From: Monilinia fructicola
Lineage: Eukaryota > Ascomycota > Leotiomycetes > Helotiales > Sclerotiniaceae
Length of the DNA: 64,000 nucleotides
Direction: 5' to 3'
Assembly (NCBI GenBank): GCA_008692225.1
Contig: VICG01000006.1
Coordinates: 1,121,501-1,185,500, forward strand
Shown: in pieces, positions 61,405 to 64,000 of the stretch
Numbering within the stretch: the stretch's first letter is position 1
Layout: the number at the start of each line of letters is the position of its first letter
Program-made: the position numbers and the translations under genes
Notes under the pieces: generated by a model
The model's database searches: none
The model's input: the letters and a program-made list of their open reading frames with translations, nothing else
What the model was told of the DNA's origin: nothing

Positions 61405-62624
61405 TTCATTTTTTCTTTTTTCTTTTTGATATGATATATCAAACTTAATCAATAACTTGACATCATTTATTGTATATTTCAATACCAAGTGATTAACTTT
61501 TTTTCGCTCTCTTTGTTGTGTGTCCAGCTGGATCCGATAACGATAACGTTAAAAGCTCGTTGATGGATATCAACCATCCACCCATGGATCTTTTTAGCTT
61601 CATTGATTGGCGAACTGTTGTAGCTACCTAGGTAGGTACATGGTGAGCCACACCAGCCGATAGATACGCTGCTTAATAATCAATACCCAGAATCTCAGGC
61701 ACAACCGGCATAGCATTGATCCGTTCATCCGTTTGCTTTATGTGTACAGCTGGAGTGCATAAATAATCACATCTGGGTATCATCATCTTACACGCGATAA
61801 TAGAACAAAGACATTGATGTATGGATGTATGTATAATACACTCTTCCACCCTATATTTATCATTGAATTTCGGCTGACATTCAACAGCGTATCAGGTATG
61901 CGGTGATGGGAGGATGATGACTGGTTCGATTCCAGTCTTGAGCAATTACATCTTCATCAATTTTCATGATGATTTTAACATTATTAACCTTATATCTTTG
62001 GAAGACACTTGGTTGGAACGTAGCCAATTCTACAACTTCTATAGCATCAACGTCGACTACCGCATACATATCAAACTCATGTAGGGGACGTTTGCATTCG
62101 TTAGGCGCATTTTGCCGTTATTTATTGCCAAAAAGTTCATGGCGATACAGTATCCTCTGATCCACAGGCTGATGATTTGGCAGGTAACAATTGTATATAC
62201 AGATGCAATGGAAAATCTTGAGATCCTCATCCCAACCCCAGGAACAAATTGTTATCACGCAAGTTTTTCCATTGAATATATGGCAGAAGTTATATGCCAT
62301 ACGGAATCTTATTCGTGCAATTTATATGGGTTGATCTAGTATCCTCAGGGGCGGGGAGAGTAGCCATTGTTCCTATTGCCTAACAATACTGTTCTAGATA
62401 TCCTTCCGGTACTGTACAGCAAAAAGCAAAAATAATCACCAGATTGCTTTTTCCACTGCCTTCTTGTGTCCCTTTCAACTTGTCATCACACTATATGACA
62501 TATGACACCTTATCAATCGGTCGATTTTCGGCTGTAAACAACTGACGGAAGTGAGAAGATCCGCGTTGAAGACTCAAGATCCGCCAAGTCTTCAGAACAT
62601 CTGGTGCTTGATCCACCTTAAAAT
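61405..62624. other. Intergenic after the tRNA, no gene
   Basis: Contains the Pol III terminator and a TACCTAGGTAGGTA motif at 61625-61637. Frames near 61881-62339 are under 76 codons and unsupported. The methyltransferase 3' UTR is at its right end. Confidence 0.5.
61409..61427 (+). terminator. RNA polymerase III terminator
   Basis: Three T-runs of five to six begin four bases after the tRNA 3' end, the standard Pol III stop signal. Confidence 0.9.
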
Positions 62625-63584
62625 TTACAACTGACCTCCTGCGACTTCCCCCTGGCATCGAGTTATCTCTACTCCGTCCTGCGACAGCATGGTTAGAAAA
62701 CTATTTTCATGAGATAAGGCAGCTTACTGGTTCTCCGGTAGGCTCAAAACTATTAATCAATTGGCTCTCATATATGATGTTAGGATTGCCTTTGAGCGCG
62801 GTGTTCAACGCTTCCACGTCCCCATACTGAGTCGCAGATCGTTTCGCAAATCCATCGGTGTCTAACTTCCTTTCCTGCTTCAATTTTTCCCTCTTCTGCT
62901 CGACACTACTTCGAACATATTCCAAATATGGAGGGTTTCCAGGGCTGATAACGTTATCGGCGGCAAGAACAGTTCCTTTCTTGATCAAATTCAACTCTTC
63001 GCACAATTTCAAATCAGTCGTGTATGCTGGCTTGTAATGATCTAGGAACATCATATCAATGGATTTCAGTCCGTTTGAATGTAGCTTTTGGATGCCCTCA
63101 TTACTAGGTCCGACAATCACCTCGATAAATCCATCAAGACCAGCAAACTCAACAAGCTCAGTAATAACTTTCGCGAATTTTGGACTTCTCTCTAATGAGT
63201 AGTATTTCTTTCCCCCAGCAGCTCGTACTGTAGACCCGAAAAGTATTGTGGAATATCCACAATATCCCCCGAGTTCGACCATTATTTGAGGCTTCCTTTC
63301 TTTGATTATGTCGGTAACAATCAATCCTTTATCCTCTCCGACATTCATGAGATATCTCTTTGTTCGTCCATATTCATCGATAGCCTGAAGCACCTTTGCT
63401 GGCGAGCCTTGGATGCTGGATCGATCGGGATGGTTTCGTACATACTCAACAAGTTCTTCTTCTCGCCCATCATCAAACTACATCGGGAATTAGCAGTCAG
63501 TGACATGCACTCGAATTCAATCAGCAAACCTACAAACGTCTCTTCCTGTGAAGCATAGGATTTCGTCTGATCGAATTGAGCCAT
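62625..63584 (-). CDS. Catechol-type O-methyltransferase (SAM-dependent)
   Basis: Transfers methyl from S-adenosylmethionine to a catechol-like hydroxyl with Mg2+. Three exons: 63584-63534, 63477-62728, 62678-62625; introns 56 and 49 nt (GTAGGT/TAG; GTAAGC/CAG with a TTCTAAC branch), 284 residues. Reading straight through the last donor would end in VSCLIS; splicing instead gives GEP-DGVEITRCQG, which matches COMT C-termini, so I include the third exon. Motifs: substrate/SAM segment RTKRYLMNVGEDKG, SAM site VELGGYCGYSTILFG (ExGxYxG), SLERSPKFAKV, metal-binding MMFLDHYKPAYTTDL and AADNVISPGNPPYLEYV. No signal or membrane anchor, so cytosolic. Fungal relatives detoxify or modify catechols and phenolics; substrate here is unknown. 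Confidence 0.95.
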
Positions 63585-64000
63585 ATTGTTTTCTATGCAA
63601 AAGTTGTAAAGAGCAATGTGCAATGTGCAATGTTTACTATTGACATAAACATCAAGGTAATTCCGACCTTTGGCGCATATAACCGGGAATTCCTCGAGGT
63701 TTCACTACCTACAAAATCCCGAACCTTGTGGCCTTGATTACTGGGCATTTCTGTCGTGTTCGGATCTTGATTTTCGCATATTCGAAAGATGTCAGTGTAA
63801 TCGATTTTTTGACGTGTCGTATTACTAGTGTATTATCAAACTACATCTCCACATGCGAAGCTATGTCAATGCACATCTACACACTAGGGCTTGAGCTATT
63901 AGTTTAGCTTGAGGGGCGATGTGGGGGAGCTTTGTTTACTAAGTCTTTGAACAATAATACCACCGCCAGTATCTTCATTAAAGCGTACAAAGAGGGACAA
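63585..64000. other. Upstream region of the methyltransferase to window edge
   Basis: AT-rich, with GCAATGTGCAATGTGCAATGT direct copies at about 63613-63633, just upstream of the start. No further gene is visible before the edge. Confidence 0.5.

Noticed and set aside
61915..61940. B-box-like GACTGGTTCGATTCCAGTC suggesting a second tRNA
   Set aside because: It forms a T-arm-like hairpin, but no acceptor, D or anticodon arms can be built upstream.

Overview
The window is nuclear DNA of a filamentous ascomycete. Genes carry short phase-compatible introns (about 47-100 nt, GTAAGT-like donors, CAG/TAG acceptors), there is an intron-containing nuclear tRNA, and the gene families (CorA-like membrane proteins, CALB-type lipase, NACHT/ankyrin remnant, KKXX-rich RCC1) are typical of Pezizomycotina. 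A Leotiomycete such as the Sclerotiniaceae is my best guess from general look, but I could not test it. There are no operons; genes lie on both strands and are widely spaced.

Layout. 1-1460: eroded NACHT/ankyrin (NLR-like) gene cut by the left edge. 3191-4476 (-): D-amino-acid oxidase ending in SKL. 6311-7325 (+): OTU-domain deubiquitinase. 9259-10257 (-): weakly F-box-like protein. 11360-11734 (-): small conserved-looking protein. 12129-12460: TA-flanked MITE. 14862-16611 (-): CorA-like two-TM protein. 18634-20513 (+): RCC1/Ran-GEF with a one-base frameshift in this sequence. 20.5-31.8 kb: gene-poor, packed with microsatellites, plus a second MITE-like element at 28130-28538. 31780-34248 (+): long disordered/coiled-coil protein. 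34.2-37.2 kb: more simple repeats. 37248-38126 (+): thioredoxin with two in-frame starts. 38.1-48.8 kb: no convincing gene, but an extremely AT-rich block with interleaved inverted repeats (42634-43867) and a 79-bp TC tract. 48858-51145 (-): gamma-tubulin complex component (GCP4-like). 52418-52890: possible small three-exon gene. 54757-56379 (-): secreted CALB-type lipase. 61319-61404: intron-containing tRNA-Thr(CGT). 62625-63584 (-): catechol-type O-methyltransferase.

Most notable: (i) the D-amino-acid oxidase has an almost ideal 47-nt intron whose donor lies inside its SKL peroxisomal signal codons, predicting peroxisomal and cytosolic isoforms; (ii) the thioredoxin gene has an upstream weak-context ATG adding a mitochondrial-type presequence to a normal cytosolic thioredoxin; (iii) an A-B-A'-B' interleaved inverted-repeat element with equal arms and a shared CCTTAGTGG boundary; (iv) the RCC1 frameshift. 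The first two together suggest dual targeting of redox enzymes by transcript or start choice. All exon maps were derived by eye from splice motifs and reading-frame continuity, without RNA data.
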